This document shows positions 32,701 through 47,700 of a stretch of DNA of 64,000 nt, one piece after another. Numbering within the stretch: position 1 is the stretch's first letter; the number at the start of each line of letters is the position of its first letter. The notes under the pieces are model-generated. The model was not told the origin of the DNA. It searched no databases and saw only the letters and a list, made by a program, of their open reading frames with translations. The translations under genes were made by a program, and so were the position numbers. Origin of the DNA: Clytia hemisphaerica (taxonomy: Eukaryota; Cnidaria; Hydrozoa; Leptothecata; Clytiidae); NCBI GenBank assembly GCA_902728285.1, contig CACVBU010000809.1:68049-132048 (forward strand), given 5' to 3'.

Positions 32701-35700
32701 TGAGATTCAAGCGTTTCGCACTGAGAATCAAATGACAAAAGCCTTAGGAGGAGCATCTTCAAAAGAGAACGATGTACGGAATGCAGTTCCTATCAAAGAA
32801 GAACAACTGTTATGGGGCATTGATAGGTTTATCAAGGGTGTTAAATCGAATTTAAACCTCTTTTCTTCCTACACAGAATGGTATGAGCGTATGTCGTCTG
32901 ACTTGCTTACCCATAAAATACCCGAGTATGTTTCTATGGAGAGATATTGCTTCATCAGAAAAGAATACTCTGAAAAGCATGATTTACTGTATTTTTACAG
33001 TATAAGGAATACGTGCGACTTGCCTAAAGAATTTAATAACATATCCCTGACAACAGAAATTGAAGAAGAGGGTACGAAAATCTTTTTGTTACATCCAAAC
33101 GAATTATCAAATAATACTTACAGAAAAAAGTGGGGTCAAACACCATCTTTTGAACACATAGAAGATTTTTATTTTGGAGAGAAAAACTCGCTTATTTTCC
33201 TCGTTGAGTTTCCAAAGAACTGAAACTCTAATTGATAAATGATTTGCTATATATGAACGAACTATGAATGCACGAGCTGTGGAGGTCTGAGTTATGGAGT
33301 TTCTGTCCCTTGACTTTCCCATATTTCAAACGATGGATTAGTAAATTCCAGTTATCGCTGATTGACATCATCAAATCAGTGTCAAATTTTCTGATTAGGT
33401 TTTGCAGAATACAGTCTATTTGGAAGAGCTCTTTTTCTCTGTAAAGTTGGGCCTGTTTGAAGAGTCGAGGGGATTCTTTAGATTGTGAAATAAATGATTG
33501 ATAATAATAGATTATGAAATAAATGATATTTTAAAGGTTTTGTGTTTAGATAAGAGTTATATTGTTTGCTTACTGCTTATTTAATTCACAAGCTTTTTGG
33601 ACCTACCCCGGTGGAGGTCCTATAAATTAACCTGTGTTTGTTCGTTCGTTCGTCCGTTCGTTCGTTCGTCTGTTACCAACTTTTATCAGGATTGAATCAT
33701 AGGAATCTTTTGATTTTTGGTATAAAGGTGCAAAATGGTAGTGGGCAAAATGTGACGAAGCCCGATTTTCGAAAAAAAAGTTTTTTGGGCAAATTTGGGC
33801 CAAAAAACTGCTAAAAAATGGGTTTTTTAGACTTTGTGAAAAATTGGATCATTAATTTCTTCTGATTTTTTGCATGAAAGTAGGGTACCATCATAGATAA
33901 AAGATGGCTCAAGCAGATTTTCGCAAAAAAAATTTTTGGGTCAAAGAAAGCATGTTTATCTATAAGAATCACTATTAATAAGCATACATCAATGTTCTTA
34001 GTCAAATTGCTCAATTTTTTTATGAGATAGATGTTTTATTTTGCTCATGAGGGCTTACTTTTGAAGAATATGTGTGTTTAGACAGGAAATTTTGGTTGCT
34101 TGGCATGTTTTTATAAAAAAACTGGCCAAATTCGATATTTTTTTACAAGCACATTATCAATTACTTAGTTATTAGCTTTTCTCGAGATTGGCTCTTTCAT
34201 TCTTTTATGATTTTTTGCACAAAGATGCATAACTATAAACCCTCGAATGTAACGGAGCCCGATTTCGAAAAAAAATTTTTGGGCAAATTTGAGCCAAAAA
34301 ACGGCTAAAAAAAGAGTTTTTTTGACTTTGTGAAAAATTGGATCAGACGATATCGAAGTTTTTTTGCATAAAAGTAGGGTACCATCATAGATAAAAGATG
34401 GCTCAAGCAGATTTTTGCAAAAAAGATTTGGCTCAAAAAACGCATGTTTATGTATAAGAATCACTATTGATAAGCATACATCAATGTTCTTAGTCAAATT
34501 ACTTGATTTTTTTATGAGATATATGTTTTTTTTGCTCACGAAGTCTTGAATATGAAAGAATATTTCAAGAGCATGAAATTTTGGTTTCTAAACGTTTTTT
34601 TTATAAGAAACAAACGACTAATTTTAATAGATCGTCACTATTTGTGTTCTGAATGATTGGTTAATGGTCACGTCACGTAGATATCAATTATAAATGTGTT
34701 AAATGCATAACCAGGTAGGTCCATAAAAGTATCACTTGTTCACATTGGATTGACACGGATGTGGAGCAAGATTGGTCAAAAAGAGGAAGAGAAAAACATT
34801 TTCTTGCTTAAATCAGCATAACATAACAATAGGCAGACACTGTCCCAATATAAAATATGTGTCTGATATGAAACGGGAACAGTTATACAAAAACAAAACC
34901 TTTAAAATTACATTTAAAATTAATAATAACTTAAAATTGTTAGAAAATGATTTTTTTCAAAGTTCTATGAATTGTAAAAGTAAACGATTCGTTAAATTAA
35001 AGTGTTCCATAAAATTTTCATCGTTTTTTTGTAGCTGTAATATTTTCAATAATTTCGACATATGACTTACATGACTATTTCGATGTTTTGTGTTCGGAGA
35101 ATTACTATACTCTCCTTGCTCTCATTAAATTCATTTAAAGTCCGTTGAAAGTTCATTTAAAAAGACCGCAGAGAAAAATTAGGGTATTTTAAGTACAGAG
35201 AATTCGTCCTCGCAGTAAGCAAAACTTTCTCTCTGTTAAATTCCACTTAAACAGTCGAATAACCATAAAATGATTAAAGTTCAATTAGTAATTTTGAAAT
35301 CGCTAATATGAGGTTTCTGAAGCAAAAAATCTTCCCAGAAACCAAAAGTCCATAAAAAGTTCGAAAATTCCGGTTAAATACATGCTAGCTAAAACCACGA
35401 AGAAACCACCCAAAATTTAAGAAATCTTTCTTAATCCAGCCATATCGATACTTTAATGCTGTTAATTCAGTTTTGCCCCTTATTTGAATCGCAAAATGAT
35501 ATTTTTAGGATTGCCAAAAACATAAAAGCAATATATTTCCCCCAAAACAATGCTTAAATATTTTGATTAAATTACCTTTGATAATAGTGTCGATTTTTCA
35601 TTCAAATGTTGATTACTGTTTTGATGAATTTGGTCATTTTAGGTAGGTCAATATTTTCAGTTTTTTAAACATGACTTTTGATTGACTTAACCGATGTTAA

Positions 35701-38700
35701 AGTTTTGTATACCAAAAGCAATCCTTTATTGAATAAAAATCAGCGAAAAAAACCGTAAGCTCGTATTATCTTGTCAAAACTGTGTTTTTGGTGCACCCGG
35801 TAGGAAATACCCGTTTTTCAAAAAAAAAAATTTGCAGTTCACTGTCTCTCATATCGATATTTACGGGAATCCTAGAAATATACCTCTGAGGGTCGCAACT
35901 AAGCTTGGTCGATACCTTTAATGGCCTCATCCACCCTCCCCCGCCCGCCCCCGATTAAACTCAAAGTAACCTACCGATGAATTCAGGAGTGCCGCCCATT
36001 ACTCGTTCGTCTCCATCTTTGTCCAATACTCTGGTCATTCCAAAATCGATCAATTTGATCTCCTCATAGCCTGGTTTTCCTCCACCCAAACATAAAATAT
36101 TCTCCGGCTAAAAACGAAAATGGAAAGAGAATTTATGTAACCTGACGACATTACCTTTTAAAAGTCGTCCCAACCATTTATATAGTGTGCTCGAAAAAGA
36201 CGAAATTGATTAAAAAAATCCTCAAAACTTATTATTTTTTGCTTTTTTAAATTTATTCACACTGTAAACTTTATCTCAAATCTTTAGCTCAAATTCGTGT
36301 CCAACTTAAATATAAATTGTTTAAAACCTTTCTGAATTCTTTACCTCAAGACCATCGATTTTTTTTAGAATTTGTCGGCAATTTGGAATTTGGATTTTTT
36401 TCGTTTCCTTTTTTAGGATTGCGTCAACTTTTCCATACTACATACCATTATATCGCCGTGAATAACGTTACAGCTAACTTTTAACCGAAGGTCAAAGGTA
36501 TGGAGTTTATTGGTATGTTTTGTTTTTCAAATTATTATCCACATACCTGGCGGAACAATCGTAAAAGGCTGAAGACTCAAATGGAATAAAATTCACTAGG
36601 AATTGGGGAAAAAAATTCTAATTTTCTCCGCTTCCGCTGGGCCTGATTCATACATACTAGTTATCATTTGAGTTTGAAAGAAATACGGGATATATTTTAC
36701 GAGTTCCGTAGTATTTTCGCGAAAAATATCTGAAATATCCGGAACGAGTAAAATATTTGATTATTTCACGAGAATGTATGCAATTAGTATCAGCACATTT
36801 CGCAATATTTTAGCTGAGTGTGGAAAAATTTTAACCAAAGCACATTTTTGGCGTTTACGGTAAAAAAACTCGGTATTTTTTTCAGTCAAAATTCGTATGG
36901 GAATATAAACAGACTAACAATCCTTAAAAGTAAATTATCATTTCACAACAGCTTTATGCAACCTTCCCGCAGTGACATGCACTGAGAATTGAATTGAATT
37001 GATAGTAAATAGTCTATACTATGTATGCCACATTCAGTAGGTAGGTACATAGTATTCTGACAGCGAAAAGGCTAGCACGCGAAGTAAAAATGCGATTCAC
37101 ATATAACAGAATTTCCACCAATCTCGAAAAGCTACCATCATCAATAACTCCAATATTTTTTACTTTCAAAAAGTCAACTTTCAAATCTGTTTTTTTTTTT
37201 GGTTAAGAAACTACTCTTGTCTCCCGAATAGACGTCCCCCCCGCTAATTGTTAAATGAAAAAAAATCCATCCCCCCGCTCTTATTAAGACCCCCCCCCCA
37301 CTAATTAAATTCGAATAATTTAATATTTTATTACAGTGTAGATAGACCTTAATCTTGTTAAAATTTTCCTTTTTGTTGGTATTGGTTCTTATTTTACGTG
37401 TTCATTTGTTAAAGTTTCTTTATGGTTGTTGAAATTGATATCAGTTTAAAAAAATTCTGCGTTCAAATTACCCCCCCTCTTATTCCATCCCCCCTGCTTA
37501 TTAGAATTAGAAAATTCCCCCCCCCTTATTAGAATTTATTTTCAGACCCCCCCCCCTGTCTATTCGGGAGACAAGAGTACATTATTGCCAAAATAAAATA
37601 CCATATTACTTGTAAAAAAATGCTGCCCTTCATTTCAACCTCGAAAAAAGCCCTCCATTTTTACCGAAAACTAGCGACCTTCATTTAAACATCGAATAAG
37701 GGTCCCTTCTTGAAGAAAAAAGTATAAGAAGCCGTCAGACTTATATTGCAGTGACTTGGTATGTCATTTGATCACTCAACCACACCATTAGAACAATTTT
37801 CAGAAATCCATAATAAATATTCCAATACCTTGAGATCCAGATGTACCATGTTCTTTCTATGCATATGTTGTACACCATAAATGACTTGTTTCATATATCG
37901 GATGACTTGTCGCTCCGTCAAGTTATCATCCTCGACCACCTTCTCGAACAGTTCACCACCTGAACAAAAAGTATAATTAAACGGTTTGGCTTGTTGCCTT
38001 GTGTCGCATTCATAGGGTGCAGAGGGGTCTGAACTTTATAGGGGGGATATGTGTATACACCCCCTATTTTAAAAATTTTTCGATCCTGCGCTATTTAGTC
38101 CACTAGTCATTCCAAACCAAAAACATTGAAATTTCTATTAGAAATTATATAAAAAAATAGTTAAACAATGGCGCCGCAGGGGAAAATTTAGCTATCCTAC
38201 ACTTGTTTTTTTTAGTTGTCCCACACCAAATATCTAAATCAATATAAAATATGTTCGCCCCAGACCTCCCTACTTCATACCTGTGACCAGTTCCATGATG
38301 ACGATCATGTCTTGTGTTGTTTCGTATGCGTCATAAAGTTGAATTAATCGCTTGTGATGCAACAAGTTCATCATTTCAATCTCGCGTAAAACTTCTTTCT
38401 TTGACGATGCCGATTTTCGGACGAATTTTGCGGCGAATATTCCGCCATCTGGCTTTCGTTTCACTTTGTATACCACTCCGAATTTTCCTCTGGAAACAAA
38501 ATAAGAGGTTATATTTTAGTATTTTATGCACAGGCCTGCAAAAACATCTACCAACTCTTGCACTTAAAGTTTTATAGGGGATTGAGTTCCAGGGTTTGTC
38601 ATGGTTCAACTACGTTAACATTTCAAAGTCATTACTACGCTCATAGATCATGCAGACATTTGCAGGCTCTATCTAGTCTACTATAATTCAATCCTCTTAG

Positions 38701-41700
38701 CAAGTTGGACTGATATGGGTTTACTTGATGGCAGTACATTTCTTTCTGAAATATATATTAAAATGTTATCATAGAGTTGAAGTAATGAAAATTATTGTTT
38801 CAATACTGACAGTTTCATGTCTTATTCAAGCAATCCTCAGTTGAAAAATGTAAATATTAAATCTAAGAAAAGTTTGAAAATCTCTCATGGATCAAAACAC
38901 TACCCTCAACATAATCTCAGCAAAAGCTGAAACATCATCACACCCCAATTGCTCGACCGACAATACCAACAAATATGATACAAAACAACAAAACATTCAA
39001 ACAAACAATTATACAAAGAAAAAGAAAATGGCAAGATGAAGACAAAGCCTAGAGTCAGGTGTGGTACCAAGAGTAAGCACTCTCTGGCGCCCGCGAGCCA
39101 CCCGTCATCTTTACCAAAGAAGAAATAGTGTTGATCAGACACTATTTCGTACATAAAAAAACAGAGAAGAGGGATTAAAATAAAACAAATTGTAAACAAA
39201 AAAGTTTAAAATTTCTGACCATACAGTGAAGTACAGCAGAAAGAAAGAGAAAAAGTTGAAAGGTTGACCGAGAGCCCGGTTCGGAACCCCGTAACCGAGT
39301 AACGTACACATTGGAAACGAATTAGGAAATGAGACAAACTCAACAAACTTAGACATAAACTACAAATATACTGGACAGAGAAAAAGATACAACACATTGA
39401 AATATAAAACGACTCTATCGATTAAAAAGAAATGAAAATTAGTAAATTAGTAAAAAGAAACAGTGACAAATTTAGTATTAAATTGTTAAATATCATAATT
39501 TTCTGCCAGTGCTCTCAGATAACTGGTGAATAGAAAGGCCAAAGAATCAAATTAATTTGCATTCTACAATTTTCAAATGACGGAGCACAACAAGGGTAAG
39601 CGAATTAAGAGTGAAAAACTTTCATTCAGTTGATTGGAATGTTAAACTAAATAAAACTCGAACTTGAACCCAGTGTTTACGATTGGTTGAGTGACGTCCA
39701 TCAGATAAATCAAAATATACACCACTGTCTCACAGCCCTGATGGAGTTTTTTCCTCAGTGGGGATAAAAATTCCTATTGAAGCCCCAACGGGAATAGAAA
39801 ATCTATTGTTCCGAGATTAAAAAATCCAGTGGGGATGAACGTTCGAACATTCGAATTGGGATGAACTCAAAGTCAATTTCCCTGGGGCTGAAATTCCAGG
39901 GTATTTTCTTATCAAATTTTCCAGTGGGGCTGGGGTCCCAGCGGGTCTGTAACACAAGGGTATATAGCTCTGGTTATGAGATTTTATGAAAACTGTATGA
40001 AGCAAGGATAAAAGTTTCCTGGGGCAAAAAGGAAAACACACAGCTGTATGACAGACAGACAGACCTACATTTTTTTCTTTTCGAAGAGTTTTAAGGTCAT
40101 CAAATTTATTGTAGTACGTTATTATACTCATTTAAACTCTTTCAAAGTCCATCACAAAAGATGAGATCCTTTAATTAGATTAAGAATTTTAATTCATTGA
40201 TTCATACTGTATCGTTAAGCTTTACTTAATGAGAATTGATGGTAGTAATTAACTCGATCGTTGCGAACATTTATAACTCGTTGTCTATCGCTACTCAGTC
40301 ATATGTCATCTCACTGACACTACTATGTAGAGGGTTTGCAAATTTTAAGCAAGTTACTTTGCAACCGCAGTCGGGAGTCAACCAGAAGGATCCTCTTCTG
40401 ATAGCTATGCACCCAAAGGTAATGGAGGGTGCAACTCTCTTTCCCCCTAGATTGCTCAACTTCCCCTTGATCCTTAACGTTAATTGATGAACATTAAGCA
40501 GAGAGGCATTGGCATCAAGTACCATTTTAGAATCTTCGGTATGACCCGGCCAGGGATTGAACCCACGGTCTTGCACAGCGTAGCCGAATAACCCACCTTT
40601 GCACTACGGTTACAGCATTATTGACTTGACCGAGATGTTGGAAGATACTGCAAAGACTCAAAAGACGGACTTGAATCTTTGCAATATTTCAACGGGAACT
40701 AACATTCAATTTTATTAGTATAATCTTTTATTCTTCTTCTTCAAGCTTTCACTATCCAAGTCTACATAGAAAGGTTTAAATACATACTTTCCGAGTTCTT
40801 CGAGGTTTTTGAAAACAGTTGCATATGAGTTATCTGTCTTTACGTTGACTGGTGGTCTAGCTTCAAGTTCCAAGCAATCTCCTTCTTCAAGCTCTGCTAC
40901 ACCTAGAAAGTGAAAGAATTTTAAGGTTTAACAATACTGAATAATGTTTGATACTATGCCAAACTTCCTAAATTTTTTATGCTTGTAAAAGGGTGGTCAT
41001 TCACATTATTTTAAAAAGGGCGTCATGAACACCGCAATAACGACGCAATTTTCTTGGATCGCCGTCAACCCCGAAAAGGAAAATTGCTAAAATCCAAATT
41101 TTGCTGGTTTTTTTGACACCGAAATACCCAGAGGTGGTTTTAGTCCATGTCGAACTTATCAGAAGAAGAGATTTTCATTGTCTTTAACGAGCGTTACACT
41201 CCTTCGCATGTTTCCAACGTACTTGCTCTATTGTCTTAAATCTGCCAGTGATATCATCAACGAAACTCCGACGCAAAATAACTGCATGGTCCACCTATAT
41301 ACCTTTGTTCGTTGTTGAATTTTTACATTTTTCTGACCTCGGAAACTTTTAGAGACACACGTTTTAACCTTTCAAGGTCATGGCATTTTAGCGATACCTT
41401 TGTTAGGTTGATGATGAACTGTTTTAATTGATAATATATTGAATATTATATTTAGCAGTTTTTCTGCCCTTTTAGGTCACTCAAAACGTCAAAATCACGT
41501 TCATCTAATGTCCATAGCGTGTGCTAGCCACTGACCTTTATATATCCCTGGACCAGGTTACTCAATCCCGGCCAACCAAAAATCTATGATCGGAATTTTT
41601 TTGAAATTGGTATATACCCTAATGGCGGCACCACTCAATAGCGATGAAAATGCATCAAGTAGATCTTTTCCTCGAATACTTTTTGATGATGTAGCGCCGT

Positions 41701-44700
41701 TAGACGTTAGTTTTTAACATTGCAATGGCTTCTTCTCGGGTACCAATTCCGCCAAAAAAACTCCGCTTAAAGATGGCTGATATAGCTTGGTACAGGGGTA
41801 TATAAAGGTCAGTGGTGGTAGCGCGTTCAAGAGGGTATCAATCTAAGTGCATGCCTAGATCTTGTGGTATGATGTTGTAAGTTTGAAGTTAAGTTTGATC
41901 TCTCTAAAAAAAAATTCATTATTCATGTATGATGATGTTTATGAGATCAATCTGATACATGATCAGATCATCCAACCCTAATCCAAAAACACAAAACATT
42001 CTCGAAACACAACATTGTATAATTTTATTTTTTGTATCATTTCCTTAAAGTGATGATCACTTGCACAATATTTGTTAAGTTGTCTGTTATGACTGTAAAT
42101 TGATTTTTCGATTAAAGGTAAATGCAACACAACCTACTCATAACCTCAGTCTCTGAATTTTCATACTTTTTCTTCCTCTAGTTCGGAGAAAAAAACGATT
42201 AAAAATTTGTTTTAAAGAGCATCCAAAATTTTAGAAGCCTTCAGATGTTCTTAGCTTTCTGAAGTTAAGCCTAAAAATGTTCTGAAAGTGTCTTACTTTC
42301 ACCATTTTGAAAGTATTTTTGTGTCGTTTCCTAAAAGATTGAGTGTTCACAAAGCCTTAATGTTCTTAATATTTTAGCCATTCAAGCCTCATGTTCTTAT
42401 AAAGTTTGTTCTTATGATATCAAAAACGTGTAAGTGATATTATGAGAAAGTATTCTAAACAGACTTATAAATTATTGGAGTGCCAAATCAAGGAAAAATT
42501 GATACTGTGTTGTGTTTCTTGTCGGGTTCAAGTAATACCTACACGTTTTTTGTAAGAACATCCAAAATCTTTGAAGCCTTCTGATGTTCTTAACATGTTC
42601 TCGTTTTGACCATTTTGTGAGAATTTTTGACCATTTTCCTGAGAAAAGGTGTTTTTGAGTCCACAGAGCCTTAAGATGTTCTTAACTTGTTCTTAACATT
42701 TTGGCCATCGAAGGCTTATGTTCTTACGTTATATAGTTGTTCTTATAAAAAAGACGTGTAAAACCCCCTCATCATCAGCCTTAGGACATCTCAAAATAAG
42801 GGCATCGAGACAGGGGTGTCAAAATCTAACAATGAAAAAAAATGGTTGCTTTCAAACATGCTCAGAAATGTTTGCCCAAATCTATGGCTAACGATGAACT
42901 CTTATAAAATTGTCTAGTTCATCATTTTATTTTCACCTAGCTATTCCTTATCCACTTCTGAAATCTGAGGCTAGGTTAGGCTTCTGCTCATCCTCTACCA
43001 AGAAAAGTTTCTTATATAGGGAGTATATCTATAGAGGTCTGCGATTCAGACTAAGGCTAGGTCGATTCTTAATTTTTTCAAATTTCAGTCTCGTGTTCTT
43101 ATAACACTGTAAGCTAAAAGAAACACAGATTGTTCGCGTATAATAGACCTTTTCATAAATCAAGTCACGAACACCACTTGCCTCGTTTTGAAATTATTGC
43201 CATAGTGATTAACTCCCAGCAGATTTAATTAAAACTACTTTTTATTTATAAAAAAATCATTCAGTGTCTCAAGGGACATTATCACAATGGTAATTGTTTG
43301 AATACGAGGCAAGTGATGTTCGTGACGTAATTTATGAAAAGACCTATTTTAAGAAATATTTATAGTTTACCAAATAACTCGTCATCTTCACAAATTGGTG
43401 CCATCTTTCTTTTGAAAAGTGTCAAGTTTAGAATCAGTCAGCTAGCTTTATATCCAGGTCAGGAGAAATCGATAAACAATATTGTTATGTTGCTGTTATT
43501 TGTTTTTGTTTTATCCTGTCTTATGAGTATTCATCTAAATCCTTATGTTGTTAATAAATTACCCTTTATCAACAATATTCATAACTATTTAAGTGGTGTG
43601 TCTGGAAATATAATTCTTAATATTCCAAAATTTTGATCTAAATCAAAGCAAAACAATGGATAAAGTATCGATATCAATGATAATCCAAAAAATCTTCTTG
43701 TGCTTACAACCTGCTATAAACTGGTTGTTATTCTCTAAAATTTTGATCATTGAATCAAAATTTACACTCCTAATACCATTGGAGGTGCATTCAAAACTCA
43801 CCAATACAAATAACTCCAGTAACACTGAACTCCAGTAAATCAAAACAAAAACTAAAATTCTTTTTAAATCAACGAGACACACACTCATCAAAACAACATC
43901 AATTAGATAAATGGAATGCCATAAATGCTTTTTATCTTTAATCAATCAAACGCTCTGATGTCCGTAATTAACACAATATTTTCAAGAACATCAATTTTCC
44001 TCTCTAAGTGCTGGAAATTTAAAGAGTCAATTGATATTGACCTCTTGAGTTAATTTAAACCACTTCATTCTTTCCACTATATTCAACCAAGAGAAACTGA
44101 ACCTCTATGGTGAAGATTTTCAAAGATATCCTCAACTTAAAAGCCACTCTACTATCACCATATCCTTCAGGATGGATGCTACAATTTTGGCCATTGAACC
44201 TATTTGAGTATTGATTGCATTTTCCCATTAAACATACCATCAAAATAGTAAATACATCTCATACAACCCTATCCAATACCTAACTAAAAGACTACATAAT
44301 CCTCGCTGACAAACATAAGAGAGAAGGGAGAAATTGATCAAAAAGAGAAAAAAAAATTGTTCTAAATCGAATACAGAACATTCTACAAAAATGGACAAAA
44401 TAATGATCAATCGCTGCTAAGGACGGATTTTGAAAATGCAATCTTTTTTTTATAAGAATCAATTAAATTTTGAGAATTGGTCTTGTATTTTCATGCTTTA
44501 GTTTAAAGAACTTTCAACATAATTTACTCTGACAAAGTTTGAACTTTTGGAACTTCCTAGTTGATGACTTTATGACTAAATTTATTGGTATGAAAGATTT
44601 CGATAAGAATTGGTTTTCCTAATCTAGACAAATTACCATCTCTTTATTAAACTATAAGACGAGGTATAAGACATAGAAGCGACTTAGTTCTATTAAAAAA

Positions 44701-47700
44701 ATAGATAGTTCTGTTTTAAGAGCGATTGAATCCTACTATTAACAATTCTTCACAGCACGACGGTACAGCTTATCTCTATTTCGACGTAAGAGCAATTCTA
44801 TTCCTCCTCGAAAAATCTTTATTTGAGATAAAAAACATTCTCTATAAAGTCCATATTCTTTAATGATGTCAGCTCGTAAGGACCATATGTATCATGATAT
44901 GCATGTAAGCAACGAACTCTAAATTAACACCTGGAATGAAAATCTCTATAGAAATTTCTAAAAGAATGAAAGACAGCTTTTGTCTTAAAAAATAGCCAGA
45001 GCTGAGGGATGTGTTGGTAATTGTTACTTTTACAAAATTATTTGTATACTTTCATTGTGCTATAGCCTTAATCTTGAAAATTCGTGTTTTTTGCCAAGCG
45101 TCTTTCCCCCGGGCGTGGGGTACTTAGGCAAATGGAGGGTACGGCATGTGCTGCCGTGGTACCTTTTTTGGATTTCCAAAGTCCCGCTAAGGGTCGTAAA
45201 ATTGACAAAATTTTCCTTTGTTTTCTCCTTTTTAGTCCCGATAAGGGTCCGAGGGTCGAAAGTCGGGCGGCACCCCCCCCCCCCGTCAGCTCGTAACCCT
45301 AGTACCCCCACCCCCTTTCCCCAAATTCGAGGACGTCACATGGTCTGTTGAGAACTAAAGAGTCAAAATAGATCTACCTGATTTTCCTTACACTTGTTTA
45401 AATAGAATAGCCAGGAGGTATCTACACATACACGTATACTCTTTCGGTCAAACGTTTCTTTATGACGAGAGGTCAATGATGTATTCTGATTATGAAAACT
45501 GTCAAATTATTATCTGTCCTAGTACTTAAACAATAGCGAGTTTATGTATTCGAGATAAATCGAAGGAGACGGTATAAAGCAAATTGATATGCCACCAAAA
45601 TCACCGTCCATATTACTTGACGACGGTAAAAACACCAAAATACCGTCGTCTGTTTATTTAGCTGAGAATAGAAGATATAGAGCCGAACATCGACTGTCGA
45701 CTTTTTTTTGCCTCACTTTCACTTTCCGTCACCCTCGATATTCTCCGACACATAAACTCGGTATATCACTCGGTAATCACGAGGCCAGGGGAATGTGAAA
45801 ACTGTGGTGGAGATATACAGTTGACGCTCTCTAATTCGACGTTCTACTATTCGATGGTTCCCTTATTCCATAAAATTTAAAGTCCCCGTCAACAAGAAAC
45901 TCTTATAAACGACTTTTCTGCTATTCGATACTCATTCAATGAAAGCCCAATTCACCTTGAAGATCGAATTAGAGAGCGTCAACTGTATGCACGAAAAGCT
46001 TGTCGAAATAATTAATCAATGGTCCATGCTTACGAGAATCTCTCATCAATACTGACTAAAAGAATATATGGCAAGAATCTCAAAAGCCAAAAACATGTCT
46101 TATAAGACTCCAACATATCAAAAAGCTCAACTTAACAAAATGATGGTGATGCTATATCGAAAAAAAACATCGAAAAAACTTTGAAGGTATTCACACTACT
46201 ATGCTGCTCTTTTATGAAGGACGAAAGACAATCCCTTACGAAAATACTTTTTAAGGGGACTTCTCGTCGAGTTGTTGGTCCATTGGACTTTCTTGTATAT
46301 TGTTGTTGTGAGAAAGAAGGAACTTAATCAATTATTAAGTCAAATCCTCCCATCTAGTTATAGATTCTTTTTACTTGGATTCCCTCCAAATTAATAACAA
46401 AGTATAAGTGTCTACATTCTTAGAAACTAGACTAATCCAATTTTTCTTCCGTTCTCTGAACCTTCTGTTCAAGGGATTCATAAGCCGTGTCAATTTTCCC
46501 ATCTTTCCAAAATTGCATTTTTTTCTAACTCCCCCCTCCCCCACTGACCCTCTTCTAACTGGTCAGACTACCCCAAACATTTTTTTGTCTCATGCAATTA
46601 TTAAAAAAGATTTGAAATGAATTCTCCCAAACATATGGATTTTTACTTCTCTTTAATAAATGCTTCTTTTCTCTAAAATGAGCGTCAGGTTTTATCTCCT
46701 TTTAAAAAAAAAAAGTTCCAGCAAGGAACCATGAAGGAGGAACTGAGGCAGGGTTGGCATTGCAAGACCATTGCAAAAACTAGATTTTGTGCTCATAGTG
46801 CTTAACGAAGTACAGCTATTCTATTGGTTCGATCCAGAACAACATCATTTCAACAAACAGAATCGTTTCAATATGAGGTTAAAGCGGTTCATATTTCGCG
46901 TCAACATCAAAACAAAAATCCAAAAAGACGCAGCAAACCAGCTTCAGACTTCCCTTCTTATCAGGCTATCAAAATCTCCTAAGAACTTCATCTACATCTC
47001 TTTCTTCAGCTCTGTTCATGGGAATCGTGAATTGTGTCAATTTATCCATCCCCTGAGCCCTTTCAATCACAGGAGTGAAGAACTTCATTTTCAACAAGTA
47101 AAATCGCTTCTATGTTTACGGTTCCTATCGTTTCAACATCAGAACAAAAATCCAAAAAGAAAGTGACAACGTCATTCCAAGCTTTTGACTTTTTCTTTCC
47201 TTCTCATCAAAGCTAGCAAAATCTCCTAAGAGCATCAATCTCCATCTCTTACTTGAGTGAGGATCCAAGTCTAACACTCCTCGATTGAAGTATCTCTTTA
47301 TCACTTCTTTTATAACTCATTTTTTCATTGCTTGGTGACCACAAGACGAAGTGTTGATCACTTGACACACTCATACCCCTCTTATCACCTTATTTCCTCA
47401 TTTATCACCATGTTGGAATATTATGTTTTGATATTTTACTTGAAAAGAGTCTCAATCAACGAGAGAAGTCCTTTTGACTTCATAACGAATACCTCAAAAT
47501 AAAAAGCTTTTTCATAAAAGTTTTACATCTCTAAGGGTCGGTTATCGGAGGTCTGTTCCGCATACACCCGACATTTTCCAACCCCCTAGGTAAAAAGGTT
47601 GAACATATTTTTCAATCTAAATGTTGATCCGTCCTTTTAAAATAAAAATATTACTCCTTTAAATAGTCTGAAATCCCTGGTAATTACTGCCATGGGTATT

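Noticed and set aside
36440-36530. Minus-strand pseudo-exon reading VSCNVIHGDIM before a GTATGT site, which would join in phase to PENIL
   Set aside because: It resembles a kinase catalytic loop, but the true exon (37829-37959) supplies HLDLK. The acceptor is poor, a stop lies just upstream, and using it would delete the alpha-D and alpha-E helices.
38906-39397. Overlapping hydrophobic minus-strand ORFs
   Set aside because: Several frames overlap, with no conserved motif; they lie inside a kinase intron and are probably compositional.
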